A DNA stretch of 64,000 bases from Porphyromonas sp. COT-290 OH3588 (GCF_000769075.1 NZ_JRFC01000014.1:520296-584295); one strand, 5' to 3'. Shown: positions 45,003-54,620, counted from the stretch's first letter. Translations and numbers: made by a program. Notes: generated from the letters alone by a model not told the origin.

Positions 45003-45716
45003 TTATTCGTTGCTCACGTAGGTGCCGATATTCTCGCCGCTGAGCACTTTGATGAGGTTGCCGGGCGTATCCATATCGAAGACTACAATGGGGAGGTTGT
45101 TCTCCATACACATCGTCGTAGCCGTCAAATCCATAATCTTGAGGCCTCGGCGATAGATCTCCTGATAGCTGATGCGGTCGAACTTGGTTGCCGCTGGATC
45201 TTTCTCGGGATCTGCCGTATAGATACCGTCCACACGTGTTCCCTTGAGCATCACATCAGCCTCCAGCTCGATGCCTCTGAGCGACGAACCGGTATCGGTC
45301 GTGAAGAATGGGTTACCCGTACCAGCCGAGAGGATAACCACCTGCCCAGCCTCCATGGCCTCGATCGCACGCCACTTGGTATATAGCTCACCAATAGGCT
45401 CCATGCGAATGGCCGTCATCACGCGGTTCTTCACGCCAACGGCTGAGAGCGCAGAGGATAGGGCAAGGCTATTGATTACGGTCGCAAGCATACCCATCTG
45501 ATCGCCCTTAACACGGTCGAAGCCTTGTGTGGCTCCGCTCAGACCCCTGAAGATATTCCCGCCACCAATGACGATAGCCACCTGAATACCCATCTGGCAC
45601 GTAGTCTTGATATCGTGGGCATAATCGGACAGACGCCCCGTATCAATACCGTGCTGCTTAGCTCCCATAAGAGATTCTCCGCTGAGCTTGAGCAGCACTC
45701 TATTATATTGCTTCAT
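45003..45716 (-). CDS. pyrH: Uridylate kinase
   Basis: A 237-residue protein with the UMP kinase fold: RVLLKLSGESLMG, VAIVIGGGNIFRGLS, GIYTADPEKDPAATKFDRIS and the C-terminal NLPIVVFDMDTPGNLIKVLS. It phosphorylates UMP and starts pyrimidine triphosphate synthesis. It lies directly upstream of frr. Confidence 0.97.
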   Translation of the reverse strand: MKQYNRVLLKLSGESLMGAKQHGIDTGRLSDYAHDIKTTCQMGIQVAIVIGGGNIFRGLSGATQGFDRVKGDQMGMLATVINSLALSSALSAVGVKNRVMTAIRMEPIGELYTKWRAIEAMEAGQVVILSAGTGNPFFTTDTGSSLRGIELEADVMLKGTRVDGIYTADPEKDPAATKFDRISYQEIYRRGLKIMDLTATTMCMENNLPIVVFDMDTPGNLIKVLSGENIGTYVSNE

Positions 45717-45793
45717 ACAACGCTATAGTTACAAATATCGTATAATACTACAAAGTAACAATATTTCACCACGATGAGCAAATACCCCAAAAG

Positions 45794-45833
45794 CAATCCC
45801 CACCCTATGGCTCCGGGCCTAGGGTGGGGATTG
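45794..45833 (-). terminator. Terminator after hpf
   Basis: CAATCCCCACCCTA (45794-45807) and TAGGGTGGGGATTG (45820-45833), a 14-base perfect stem; on the minus strand it is followed by CTTTTGGGG. It separates xerC-hpf from pyrH. Confidence 0.8.
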
Positions 45834-45875
45834 AAGTATCACATCTTGTCTATCGCAGAGAGTGACGAATTACCT

Positions 45876-46175
45876 CTACTTGCGTGACTCTTTGCGCTTC
45901 TCCAGCTGTCGCTTGAGTGCATCAATAGATATATCTATAGCCTCCTCAAATGTGTCGGCAGTCTTATCCGCAAATAGATCGGCGCCTGCGATGATGAGTT
46001 TGACAGAGGCTTCTTTGTTAAGCGAAACTTCTGGTTTAATGACCTTGAGAATCACCTCTGCCGCTTGAATTTCGTCGGCGAAACGGTTAAGCTTCTCTAG
46101 TTTCTTCTGGATGAACTCCTTGAGCTGAGCGGTGGCTTCGAAGTGCAAAGCCTGAATCCTGATATCCATAGTCAT
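45876..46175 (-). CDS. hpf: Ribosome hibernation promoting factor, short form
   Basis: A 99-residue protein of the HPF/YfiA family (MDIRIQALHFEATAQLKEFI, FADEIQAAEVILKVIKPEVS, KTADTFEEAIDISIDALKRQ). It binds the decoding site in idle ribosomes. It starts four bases inside the xerC stop (ATGA overlap). The second ATG, two codons in, would also work. Confidence 0.92.
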   Translation of the reverse strand: MTMDIRIQALHFEATAQLKEFIQKKLEKLNRFADEIQAAEVILKVIKPEVSLNKEASVKLIIAGADLFADKTADTFEEAIDISIDALKRQLEKRKESRK

Positions 46176-47068
46176 TTTTCTTTTTTTGCTCTTGGGTGAG
46201 CGTTATACATCTGTTGCAGCTGTTTGAAGGTCGTATGCGTGTACTGCACTGTCGTCGTGACCGAGCTGTGCCCCATAAGCTCCTTGATGGCCAAGAGATC
46301 AGCTCCAGAGTTGAGCATATCGGTAGCGAATGAGTGCCTAAGGGCGTGCGCCCCTCGCCGTGAGAGGTTAGGAACGCTCTCGAGGGCTCGATGTACAATG
46401 CGGTAGACCGCTTCGCCCGTCATAGCTTTACCTCTCAAAGATACGAAAAAAGTATCGGTATTTCCAAACGTTTCGTTACGTTTCTCTCGCCACTGAATCA
46501 GCAGTTCAGCCAAATTGTTGCCAAAAGGAATGATCCGCTCCTTGCCTCCCTTGCCGAGCACCTTGAGCGTCTGCCCTCGTAGGTCCACATCGGCATCTTT
46601 GAGCCCCGCCAGCTCCGAACGCCTGAGCCCACACTCATAGAGTGTGGCGATAAGCGTACGTGCGAGTAGCTCTGGCAGACTCTCCTCTTCCTGCTCCTCA
46701 AGTAGCCGCTCGATCTCGGCCGTTGGCACATAGACGGGCAGAGGGCGCTCTGCACGAGGCGGTCGGAGATGTTGCGCTGGGTGGCGGTCGATGTCGCCAC
46801 GCTTGAGCAGATAGCGGTAGAAGCTCTTGACCGCAGAGAGCCTGCGTGCCACGGAGCTCGCCTTGAGGCCTGAGTCCATTTGTGCCGAGAGCCAACCTCT
46901 TATCAAGTCCGTATCGGCCCCACTAGGGGCAACCAACTCCCCAAGTCGCTGCTCGCAGTAGAGGGCATAGGCCTCTAGATCGGCAGCATAGCTCTCTCGG
47001 GTACGTCGGGCAGCATTGACCTCCTGCTCCAAGTAGCGCAAATAATCTCGTATCGCTTGGCGCATCAT
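46172..47068 (-). CDS. Tyrosine recombinase of the XerC/XerD type
   Basis: About 298 residues from the ATG at 47068. The N-terminal SAM-like domain covers residues 1-100. The catalytic domain shows the first Arg in YECGLRRSELAGL, the His-x2-Arg in HALRHSFATDML, a His in MGHSSVTTTVQ and the Tyr nucleophile in TTTVQYTHTTF. It is coupled to hpf and lies 21 bases after tatD, a stable gene context that favours a housekeeping Xer role over a mobile-element integrase. No dif site was identified. Confidence 0.9.
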   Translation of the reverse strand: MMRQAIRDYLRYLEQEVNAARRTRESYAADLEAYALYCEQRLGELVAPSGADTDLIRGWLSAQMDSGLKASSVARRLSAVKSFYRYLLKRGDIDRHPAQHLRPPRAERPLPVYVPTAEIERLLEEQEEESLPELLARTLIATLYECGLRRSELAGLKDADVDLRGQTLKVLGKGGKERIIPFGNNLAELLIQWREKRNETFGNTDTFFVSLRGKAMTGEAVYRIVHRALESVPNLSRRGAHALRHSFATDMLNSGADLLAIKELMGHSSVTTTVQYTHTTFKQLQQMYNAHPRAKKEK

Positions 47069-47089
47069 CTCTCTACACTTATCAAGCAA

Positions 47090-47863
47090 CTAAGTCAGCC
47101 CAAACAGGCGCTCTGCATTCTGAGCGGTAATCTCCCCCAGCTCATGAGCCGAGAGTCCGTAGATCCCAGCGAGGAACTCTAGGGTGTGCACCAAATGCGC
47201 AGGCTCATTGCGTCTGCCTCGCTTAGGCATAGGGCTCAAGTATGGGGCATCGGTTTCTATGAGTAAACGCTCTAGAGGGATCCGCTGCACGTAGGTCTTG
47301 AGCTGACTATTCTTGAAGGTTACCACCCCATTGAGCCCAATCATGAAGTCATCGAAGCCGAGTGCCTCCTCCAGCTCCGCCTCACTGCCCGTAAAGCTGT
47401 GGAAGACGCCACGAGTTGTATTCCTACCTGCACAGCGTAGCAGGTCGAACGTATCGGCGAATGCCTCGCGCGTGTGTATAATAATAGGTAGGCCGTACCG
47501 ATGAGCTAGGGCAATCTGCTCAGAGAAAGCCTCTGCCTGCTGTACCTTGTAGGTCGTATCCCAGTAGTAGTCTAGCCCTATCTCCCCAACAGCGACAAAG
47601 CGTCCATGGGTAAGAGCCTCGGCAACAAAATCGAGCTGCACACGATAGTCTGCGCCCACAGAGGTCGGATGCAACCCCGCAGAGGGATAAAGCACTTTTG
47701 GGTAACGCTCGACGAGCGCCATCATACGAGGATAGCTCTCTCTATCTACATTGGGCAGTACCATACGCTCCACCCCCGAGGATACAGCTCGAGCTAGCAC
47801 CTCATCAATATCCTCGTCGAACTCCTCGGCGTATATATGCGTATGCGAATCTATCAGCCTCAT
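47090..47863 (-). CDS. tatD: TatD family hydrolase
   Basis: A 257-residue TIM-barrel metallohydrolase: DSHTHIYAEEFDED at the N-terminus, GEIGLDYYWDTTY, PIIIHTREAFADTF, GVFHSFTGSEAELEEALGF and LLIETDAPYLSPM, giving the metal-binding His, Glu and Asp. TatD proteins are DNases acting in DNA repair or tRNA-related processes. It precedes xerC and follows the polyprenyl synthase by one base. Confidence 0.93.
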   Translation of the reverse strand: MRLIDSHTHIYAEEFDEDIDEVLARAVSSGVERMVLPNVDRESYPRMMALVERYPKVLYPSAGLHPTSVGADYRVQLDFVAEALTHGRFVAVGEIGLDYYWDTTYKVQQAEAFSEQIALAHRYGLPIIIHTREAFADTFDLLRCAGRNTTRGVFHSFTGSEAELEEALGFDDFMIGLNGVVTFKNSQLKTYVQRIPLERLLIETDAPYLSPMPKRGRRNEPAHLVHTLEFLAGIYGLSAHELGEITAQNAERLFGLT

Positions 47864-47864
47864 C

Positions 47865-48854
47865 TTAGCTCATGCGACTAGCAAGCGAATCGAATAGCTC
47901 CACAAGCGGAGCCGTACGCTCCGGCTCCAGAGATAGAGCCCCGAGAATGCCGAGCGCCTCTTGAGTCAGTCGGGTAATCTGGGCACGGGCATACACAGGT
48001 GCACCCGCCTTATCGTAGAGAGCTGTAACACCTTGTATCCGCTCTTGGCGATGCTCCTGCCCGAGCGTCATCAAACGATCTAGCTCAACCAAATCTCTCG
48101 CCTCAAGCTGCTCGCGAGTATAGAGGAGCATAAGCGTCTTCTTGGCATTCATGATGTCACCTCCGATAGGCTTACCGAAAGTCGCCTCGTCGCCATAGAC
48201 ATCGAGATAGTCGTCCTGTATCTGGAAGGCGAGCCCGAGCCTCTGCCCTACTTCGTCTAGACGCTCTGCGTCCTCCGCACTGGCACCACTAGCTAGAGCA
48301 CCCAACCGCATAGACGCCCCGAGCAGAACGGCCGTCTTGAGGCGAATCATCTCTAGATACTCGTCCGTAGACACATCTTCACGACACTCAAAGAGCATAT
48401 CGTACTGCTGACCACGGCAAATATCTACCGCCATCTGATTAAAGATCGGGAAGACACGATAGAGTAGCTCTGCCGAGGCGATACCCTCCAGCGCTCTGTA
48501 CGCCTCGATACTCATCACATCGCCCGAGAGGACAGCCGTGTTCTCGTCCCACTTGCGATAGACAGTAGGCTGACCACGTCTGAGCGGCGAGCGATCCATC
48601 AGATCATCATGTAGCAGCGTAAAGTTGTGGAAGACCTCTAGTGCCACAGCCATCGGCAGGGCAGGACGAATGTCGGCAGAGAAGAGCTGAGCCGAGAGCA
48701 AGCAGAGCAACGGACGCACACGCTTACCGCCAAGCTCTAGGGTATAGTGAATGGGGGCATAAAGCTCCTCGGGGATACACGTGGCGTAGCCTTGTGCATG
48801 GAGCGCCTGCTCAATCTGTACGAGCAGCTCCGATGATGTACGTAGTGTAGGCAT
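47865..48854 (-). CDS. Polyprenyl diphosphate synthase
   Basis: A 329-residue all-helical trans-prenyltransferase with the first Asp-rich motif LLHDDLMDRSPLRRGQPT and the second QIQDDYLDVYGDEATFGKPI with LGGKRVRPLLCLL binding the diphosphate. It condenses isopentenyl units (farnesyl or longer). Chain length cannot be read with confidence. It ends one base before tatD. Confidence 0.92.
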   Translation of the reverse strand: MPTLRTSSELLVQIEQALHAQGYATCIPEELYAPIHYTLELGGKRVRPLLCLLSAQLFSADIRPALPMAVALEVFHNFTLLHDDLMDRSPLRRGQPTVYRKWDENTAVLSGDVMSIEAYRALEGIASAELLYRVFPIFNQMAVDICRGQQYDMLFECREDVSTDEYLEMIRLKTAVLLGASMRLGALASGASAEDAERLDEVGQRLGLAFQIQDDYLDVYGDEATFGKPIGGDIMNAKKTLMLLYTREQLEARDLVELDRLMTLGQEHRQERIQGVTALYDKAGAPVYARAQITRLTQEALGILGALSLEPERTAPLVELFDSLASRMS

Positions 48855-48869
48855 AGTCTATAACGCAAT

Positions 48870-48904
48870 AAACCGTGACCGCTCTGAATAGGGGGCCACG
48901 GTTT
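48870..48904 (-). terminator. Possible terminator between tonB and the polyprenyl synthase gene
   Basis: AAACCGTG (48870-48877) pairs with CACGGTTT (48897-48904); an inner GGCC/GGTC pairing is partial. On the minus strand ATTGCG follows, so it lacks a T-run. Confidence 0.35.
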
Positions 48905-48957
48905 ACCATAAATAAAATATTCACAATATGAAAAGCTCTTTTCTAATCTAAGACAGC

Positions 48958-49650
48958 TTATTGTAAGCGGAATACAACTGGCAGTCTGAAGCGCTGACGC
49001 ACAGGCTTACCACGCTGCTTACCGGGCTTCCAAGCTGGCATACCAGATACCACACGCACGGCTTCCTTATCTAGAGCAGGGTCTACACCACGTAGCACCT
49101 CTACCTGAGATGGCCTACCGTCACGCTCGATCACGAAGCCCACGATCACACGACCTTGGATACCGTTCTCCTGAGCGATCTCGGGGTAGCGCACGTTGTT
49201 GCTTAGGTACTTCATCAGAGCTGCCTGACCGCCGGGGAACTCAGTGCTCTCTTCTACGATCTCGAAGATTTGGTTGGCATCTTCTTCCTCTACAGGAGCA
49301 GCTACGACTACAGGAGGAGGCGTTGGCTTAGCCTCGTCAGCCGATACGAAAGCTACCTTGGCAACTTCCTTCTCGTTGTCTACTGTAGTAAACTCCTCAG
49401 GTAGCTGAGCCTCGATTTGCTGTTCGGGCTCTGGCTCTGGCTCTGGTTGTTCCTCTTGCTGTTCGTCTTGTACGATGAGGGCATCATCAAGATCGGCTAG
49501 GCTTAGTACTGCCGTATCAATAGCCTTAGCGATAGACGAGCGCCACTCAAGGGTAACGAAGAGCAACGATAGCGCCACTACCAGACCGAGCAAGAGGGAT
49601 AAGCCCTTGCTTTTCTCAAGGTCTGCTTGAGGTGATTTCTTGATTTCCAT
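48958..49650 (-). CDS. TonB-like energy transducer
   Basis: A 230-residue protein with an N-terminal membrane anchor (GLSLLLGLVVALSLLFVTLE), a Pro/Glu-rich periplasmic spacer (EQPEPEPEPEQQ), and a C-terminal TonB domain (FPGGQAALMKYLSNNVRYPE, then QGRVIVGFVIERDGRPSQVE). It passes proton-motive energy to outer-membrane receptors. No ExbB/ExbD genes are adjacent, so it is a stand-alone copy. Confidence 0.9.
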   Translation of the reverse strand: MEIKKSPQADLEKSKGLSLLLGLVVALSLLFVTLEWRSSIAKAIDTAVLSLADLDDALIVQDEQQEEQPEPEPEPEQQIEAQLPEEFTTVDNEKEVAKVAFVSADEAKPTPPPVVVAAPVEEEDANQIFEIVEESTEFPGGQAALMKYLSNNVRYPEIAQENGIQGRVIVGFVIERDGRPSQVEVLRGVDPALDKEAVRVVSGMPAWKPGKQRGKPVRQRFRLPVVFRLQ

Positions 49651-49698
49651 AACTATTCCTATATTATTTGTTTGTTTAACTTCAAGACTACATCAGCA

Positions 49699-49706
49699 CA
49701 AAAATA
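49699..49706 (-). promoter_or_regulatory. Candidate promoter of the tonB-like gene
   Basis: On the minus strand TATTTTTG matches TAnnTTTG, 49 bases before the ATG. CAA triplets at the right distance could give a -33 TTG. Confidence 0.45.
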
Positions 49707-49961
49707 CTAAAGTTTTTGCCAACAACAATACATCACAAGAAAAAGTGAAGTCTAGCACCATGAGCGACTTCACTAAGTTCAGCTTGGGTTGCTCTGTACA
49801 TTAAATAAGGATCCGGACAATCCCCAATTAATGACCACCACAAATCGAGGTTATCCAACTATGCACTTATCTAGCGCGTCTGCCATTCACACATTTTCAC
49901 AACCATTTAGACAATTGAAGCAATTGAGCGCTTGTATCAGCCGAATGCAAGCAAAAACTCA

Positions 49962-50317
49962 AACCTCGTATTTAGCCTCTAGGAGGCTCTAGGCTGCGTC
50001 CGACGTCGCTTGAGCCAACAACCTCCAGCCCGACCAAAACAGCAGCCGGGAACAGCCTCCAAGCAACCATCTAACAACCAAACACATAAACAAGAACCAC
50101 GAATTAATCAGCCACTTAGCACAACCGATTCCAAGTTTTCTTCCCATCAATCTTGCCGAATTGATGGACACATCGCTGGGGATTAGTCCACCAATCCACA
50201 AAAATCTTCCCATCAATTTTCTTTAGGCTCTTCGTTTGTCTTTATAAACCAGCGCCTCATTCCATAAAATATCTAAGCAATCCCTTTGCATACCTTAACA
50301 CAAAAGTAGACAAACGA
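49962..50317 (+). repeat. Dispersed repeat copy D (356 bases)
   Basis: Full-length forward copy: starts ACCTCGTATTTAGCCTCTAG, module 2 arms GAATTGATGGAC (50158-50169) and GTCCACCAATCC (50186-50197) between two CCCATCAAT sites, ends CCTTAACACAAAAGTAGACA. It occupies most of the gap between tonB and ppiD. Nothing else was found in 49,707-49,961 or 50,318-50,645. Confidence 0.88.
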
Positions 50318-50645
50318 GCCTTGTTTCAGATGAGCCCGAGGCACACGAAACATACTAGCCGAGGGGCAATTGGTTTTAGCTTGCAGCAATGCCACGGGCG
50401 ATATCGCCACACCAAGCAGTATATATTGAAGGGGATTATGCTCATTTCTCATCTAGCTTAGGGTATCGAGGGCGGGAGAGATCGAGATTTTACCCCTTAA
50501 CTCCCCGCATTCACCCCATGATCAACAACCATGATTGCGGCAGACCCGTCTTATTTGCGCATAAGATTGGGATAAGATCTAGCAGAAATAGAGCGACACA
50601 TCAACATTTTAGCGGCAATTATAAGCCTATATCACTTACTGTTTG

Positions 50646-50653
50646 TATCTTTG
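50646..50653 (+). promoter_or_regulatory. Candidate promoter of ppiD
   Basis: TATCTTTG matches TAnnTTTG, 50 bases before the ATG at 50703; with its neighbours it reads GTATCTTTGC. Confidence 0.5.
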
Positions 50654-50702
50654 CGACGCAATTATTATAGGTAATAACAAAACAAACTATATAGTATCTC
50701 AA

Positions 50703-52850
50703 ATGGCAGTATTAGAGAAGATCAGAAACAATGCTGGCCTCTTGGTCGGAGGGATTGGTGTTGCGCTTGCAGCATTCCTCCTCGGTGACGGTATGCGTTC
50801 GTGCACGCCGTGGCTACAAAAGAGCCAACAGGTGGCCTTGTCTATCGACGGACAGGAAGTATCAATCATGGACTACGATGCTCGTCTGCAGATGATGCAG
50901 GAGCAGATGGAGGCACGCTCACAGCAGCGCCTGAGCGACGAACAGAGGCTGATGATCAACAATCAGCTCTCGCAGGAGTACATCACCGACTATGCTATCA
51001 CTAAGCTAGCCGAGGAGCTTGGCCTCAAGGTAACCAACGACGAGCTCTACGCTCTCTTGAGCGGTCAGGGCGTCAGCACTTCTCCTATCGCACGTCAGTT
51101 CTTCTCCCAGTTCGGCATCAACCCCGAGGACAAGAAGTCTGTCGATGATCTCATCATGCAGATGAGCGACAAGAACCTAGGCAACCTACCAGCCGAGCAT
51201 CAGGCTCGCCTACGTGCTCAGTGGCAGGGTGTACACCGCTCTATCGTCAATAGCCGTCTGCAAGAGAAATTCTCCGCACTGCTTAGCCGCAGCTACAAGA
51301 TTACCAAACTCGACGAGGAGATCGCCCAAGGCTCCGGTAGCCGCACAGTAGCTCTCGTGCGCACCACCGCAGGTATGATCTCGGACAGCACACAGCGTGC
51401 TACCGATGCAGAGATCAAGAAGTACTACGAGGAGCACAAGAACTTCTTCCGCATGCCTTACCCCAACGCCGAGGTAAGCTACATCAGCATGCAGGTACTC
51501 CCCTCAGCCGACGACTATGCAGCCGCCGAAGCCGATATGCAGAAGGCCTACACCGAGCTACGCGAGTCTGCTACGCTCACGCAGGTTGAGGAAGCTATCC
51601 GCAACTACAACGAGAAGTTCTCTAGCAAGGTGTACCTCACCGCTGCCGAGCTGGACCAGATGGGGCTAGGCACAGATGATGCAACCTTCATCAAGACGTC
51701 GGAGATTGGCGCTGTCAATCAGCCACGTCTAGTGAGCGACCGCTACAACCTCGTTAAGCTCATCGACAAGAAGACCAGCGCAGAGTCTATCGGGGTACGT
51801 ATCCTCACGCTCGATAGCGCAGGGATGGCCAAGAGCGACAGTCTACTGGCACTGCTCAACTCTGGCGCAGACTTCGCCGAGCTTGCCAAGAAGCATAGCT
51901 CAGACCCAAGGACAGCAGCCGACGGCGGTCTGCTCATGGTGCCCAACCAGTATGGTATGACGGACAGCACCTTCACAGAGTTTACGCTAGCTCAGTTCTC
52001 TCTCGACACACTCTACAAGGCTCCTTTCGGCTCAGTGATCACGCTTGAGCGCCCCGGCATGAACAAGATGTTCGTCAAGGCCGTGCATGTGAAGCCAGCT
52101 GTAGAGAAGTATCAGGTAGCCACTGTATCTATCCCTGCTCTATTCTCGGATAAGACCTACAACGAACGCTACGCTGCGCTAAATAAGATCCTCGGCGAAG
52201 GTGGCACATTCGACCAAATGGCAGAGAAAGCGGAGAAGGAAGGCTTCGAAATATCTCGCGCCATGGCCGTATCTACCCAGTCGCCTCAGCTAGGAGCTAT
52301 CCCAAGCTCTCGCCCCGTAATCACTTGGGCGATGAATGCCAAGGACGGTGAGATCGCAGACAAGGTGTACCGCTGTGGCTCCGACTACCTCGTAGTAGCC
52401 GCTCTAGATAAGCACTTGCCTGCTGGTTTCGCTCCCCTATCCCTAGTACGCGAGCAGATCGCTGCTCGTGTAGAGATGGAGAAGCGCACCGAAGCGCTTG
52501 CCAAGTCGCTCGAGTCCAAGGCACTCGCCTCACTCGATGCTTACGCTACCGAGCTCAATACGCAGGTAGATACGCTCGTGGGGGTTAGCTACGTGGTGCG
52601 TGGCTCCGAGGGTGCAGCCTTCAACGGTAAGACGATGACGACTGCGCTCAATATGGTGTCTAAGCCATTCGTAGCAGGCAGCGAGGTAATGGTCGTTCAG
52701 CCATTGAGCCAGCAGCCAGCAGATGCCACAGCAGCTCAGGCACAGAGCCGTCAGCAGGAGGCAGACCTAGGCCGCCAGTTCAGCTATCGTGCCTTCTCAC
52801 AGCTCTTGCAGAGCCTCAAGGTAGAGGACAACAGAGCTCGCTTCTACTAG
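50703..52850 (+). CDS. PpiD-like periplasmic chaperone / peptidyl-prolyl isomerase
   Basis: About 715 residues from the ATG at 50703 (MAVLEKIRNNAGLLVGGIGV), with an N-terminal membrane anchor (about residues 12-32) and a SurA/PpiD-type N-terminal chaperone domain (VALSIDGQEVSIMDYDARLQ, then DEQRLMINNQLSQEYITDYA). A parvulin-like PPIase domain follows (GADFAELAKKHSSDPRTAAD). It assists folding of proteins after translocation. The frame is open upstream to 50643 but the extension overlaps the promoter. Confidence 0.9.
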   Translation: MAVLEKIRNNAGLLVGGIGVALAAFLLGDGMRSCTPWLQKSQQVALSIDGQEVSIMDYDARLQMMQEQMEARSQQRLSDEQRLMINNQLSQEYITDYAITKLAEELGLKVTNDELYALLSGQGVSTSPIARQFFSQFGINPEDKKSVDDLIMQMSDKNLGNLPAEHQARLRAQWQGVHRSIVNSRLQEKFSALLSRSYKITKLDEEIAQGSGSRTVALVRTTAGMISDSTQRATDAEIKKYYEEHKNFFRMPYPNAEVSYISMQVLPSADDYAAAEADMQKAYTELRESATLTQVEEAIRNYNEKFSSKVYLTAAELDQMGLGTDDATFIKTSEIGAVNQPRLVSDRYNLVKLIDKKTSAESIGVRILTLDSAGMAKSDSLLALLNSGADFAELAKKHSSDPRTAADGGLLMVPNQYGMTDSTFTEFTLAQFSLDTLYKAPFGSVITLERPGMNKMFVKAVHVKPAVEKYQVATVSIPALFSDKTYNERYAALNKILGEGGTFDQMAEKAEKEGFEISRAMAVSTQSPQLGAIPSSRPVITWAMNAKDGEIADKVYRCGSDYLVVAALDKHLPAGFAPLSLVREQIAARVEMEKRTEALAKSLESKALASLDAYATELNTQVDTLVGVSYVVRGSEGAAFNGKTMTTALNMVSKPFVAGSEVMVVQPLSQQPADATAAQAQSRQQEADLGRQFSYRAFSQLLQSLKVEDNRARFY

Positions 52851-52876
52851 GGCATACGAAACCCTACACAACCAAC

Positions 52877-52922
52877 AACCCGAGCCGACTGCCAAACATT
52901 AGGCAGGTGGCTCGGGTTTCTT
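52877..52922 (+). terminator. Terminator of ppiD
   Basis: AACCCGAGCC (52877-52886) and GGCTCGGGTT (52909-52918) with an inner ACTGCC/GGCAGGT pairing, followed by TCTT. Confidence 0.8.
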
Positions 52923-52928
52923 ATACAA

Positions 52929-53984
52929 ATGATTTATAACTCAATGACGGACAATAATACAAGCAAACAAACCCTGCTGGGTATGTCGCTCGAGGAGCTA
53001 ACCTCTGCGCTCACCGCACTCGGAATGCCCCGCTTCACAGGCAAACAAGTGGCGGACTGGCTCTACAAAAAGCGGGCAACAAGCATCGAAGAGATGACGA
53101 ATATCTCCAAGGCCAATCGTGAGCTAATGGCCGAGCACTTCGTCGTAGGGCGTAGCGCCCCCGTGACTTCGCAGCTCTCGGTAGACGGCACTCGCAAGTA
53201 TCTTTTCAAGGTCGCTACTGGAGGTTTGGTAGAGTCGGTCTTCATTCCAGACGGAGATCGGGCGACACTCTGTATCTCCTCGCAGGTCGGCTGTAAGATG
53301 AATTGCCTCTTCTGCATGACGGGCAAGCAAGGCTTCCGTGGACATCTCCCCGTGAGTGAGATTATCAACCAAGTACTCTCAGTCGAGGAGTCGGAGCAAC
53401 TCACCAATATCGTCTATATGGGTATGGGCGAGCCGCTAGACAACGTGGAGCAAGTGATGAAGTCAATACGAGTGATGACGCAAGACTGGGGACTGGCTTG
53501 GAGCCCCAAGCGACTAACCCTATCGACGGTGGGCGTACGCAAGGGACTAGAGCGCTTCCTTCGTGAGACGACGTGCCATCTAGCTGTTAGCTTGCATAAC
53601 CCATTCCACGAGGGCCGACTAGAGATTATGCCAGCCGAGCAGGGCATGACGCTAAGCGAAACGCTCGATCTGATTCGTCAGTACGACTTTTCTGGCCAGA
53701 GGCGTGTATCATTTGAGTACATCGTCTTCGACGATCGCAATGATAGTCCCAAGCATGCTGCCGAGCTGGCACGCATTCTCAGAGGTATTCCCTGTCGCAT
53801 CAACCTAATCCCCTTCCACCAAATCCCGAACGTCCCCCTACGCCCTACGACACGTGAGCGCATGGAAGCCTTCAAGACTCAGCTAGAGCGTGCGGGCTAT
53901 GTAACGACGATCCGCACTTCTCGAGGCGAAGATATCTCGGCGGCCTGCGGTATGCTATCGACGAAAGAACAGATGGGCCTGTAA
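52929..53984 (+). CDS. rlmN: Dual-specificity 23S rRNA/tRNA methyltransferase RlmN
   Basis: A 351-residue radical SAM protein with the cluster motif Cys122-x3-Cys126-x2-Cys129 (CKMNCLFCMTG) and the family markers NIVYMGMGEPLDN, RVSFEYIVFDDRND, GEDISAACGML, whose Cys residues carry out methyl transfer. It methylates A2503 of 23S rRNA and A37 of some tRNAs. The ATG at 52944 (MTDNN) is an alternative start. It follows the ppiD terminator by about 10 bases. Confidence 0.95.
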   Translation: MIYNSMTDNNTSKQTLLGMSLEELTSALTALGMPRFTGKQVADWLYKKRATSIEEMTNISKANRELMAEHFVVGRSAPVTSQLSVDGTRKYLFKVATGGLVESVFIPDGDRATLCISSQVGCKMNCLFCMTGKQGFRGHLPVSEIINQVLSVEESEQLTNIVYMGMGEPLDNVEQVMKSIRVMTQDWGLAWSPKRLTLSTVGVRKGLERFLRETTCHLAVSLHNPFHEGRLEIMPAEQGMTLSETLDLIRQYDFSGQRRVSFEYIVFDDRNDSPKHAAELARILRGIPCRINLIPFHQIPNVPLRPTTRERMEAFKTQLERAGYVTTIRTSRGEDISAACGMLSTKEQMGL

Positions 53985-54031
53985 TAGTCCCCGTAGACGA
54001 CGGCTATTGCAGCCGACTAGACACAAAAAAA

Positions 54032-54070
54032 ACTTCGCCCCGTAATCTCAAATGGATCACGGGGCGAAGT
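54032..54070 (-). terminator. Terminator of dps
   Basis: ACTTCGCCCCGT (54032-54043) and ACGGGGCGAAGT (54059-54070) form a 12-base perfect stem; on the minus strand TTTTTTTTGTG follows. It is also positioned to stop rlmN transcription. Confidence 0.88.
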
Positions 54071-54095
54071 GCTTATATATAGTCGTTTGTTTTGA

Positions 54096-54572
54096 TTAGC
54101 CTAGGTAAGCAGCAAACATCCAAGCGCTCTTCTCTTGCTCAGAGAGGAAGTCACCAAGGAGGGCAACCGTTACTTCGTCGCCTGCTTCGCTAGCAGCCTC
54201 TAGAACTTCACGCTCTAGAGCGATGAGGGTCTTATAGTTGTCTACAATCTCTGGGAGGATCTCTTCTTGCTTAGACAGCAGAGTCGTTTCCTTGATCTTG
54301 CTCTGGCCTACGAGTACGCTGAAGCGATTCTCGGGCTGTACATCCAGCTGGAGCAGACGCTCTGCTAGCTCGTCTACCTTCTCGGCTACATCGTCGTACA
54401 TCTTCTCGAACTGCTCGTGCAGAACGAAGAACTGTGGACCACGAACGTGCCAGTGATAGCCACGCAGATTGGTGTAATATACTTGGAATGTAGCAAGCAG
54501 CGTTTCCAGACCCTTAACTACTGGGGCGAGCTTGGCAGCATCTAGCCCTGTGATTGACAATACCTTGTTCAT
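54096..54572 (-). CDS. dps: Dps, DNA-binding ferritin-like protein
   Basis: A 158-residue protein with the Dps fold: the ferroxidase ligands in YHWHVRGPQFFVLHEQF and EKMYDDVAEKVDELAERLLQ, and the C-terminal EQEKSAWMFAAYLG. It stores iron and protects DNA during stress. Its promoter TACCTTTG lies 40 bases upstream. Stand-alone gene. Confidence 0.95.
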   Translation of the reverse strand: MNKVLSITGLDAAKLAPVVKGLETLLATFQVYYTNLRGYHWHVRGPQFFVLHEQFEKMYDDVAEKVDELAERLLQLDVQPENRFSVLVGQSKIKETTLLSKQEEILPEIVDNYKTLIALEREVLEAASEAGDEVTVALLGDFLSEQEKSAWMFAAYLG

Positions 54573-54612
54573 AATACTTCTTTGTTTAGTTTGTTTTGTT
54601 TCTTTGATGATG

Positions 54613-54620
54613 CAAAGGTA
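54613..54620 (-). promoter_or_regulatory. Promoter of dps
   Basis: On the minus strand TACCTTTG, with a possible -33 TTG at 54641-54643 (20 bases upstream), matches the consensus. Confidence 0.6.

Noticed and set aside
46172-47068. Integrase of the conjugative element
   Set aside because: It sits far inside the chromosome beside hpf and tatD, a conserved housekeeping context, so it is treated as a Xer-type recombinase.
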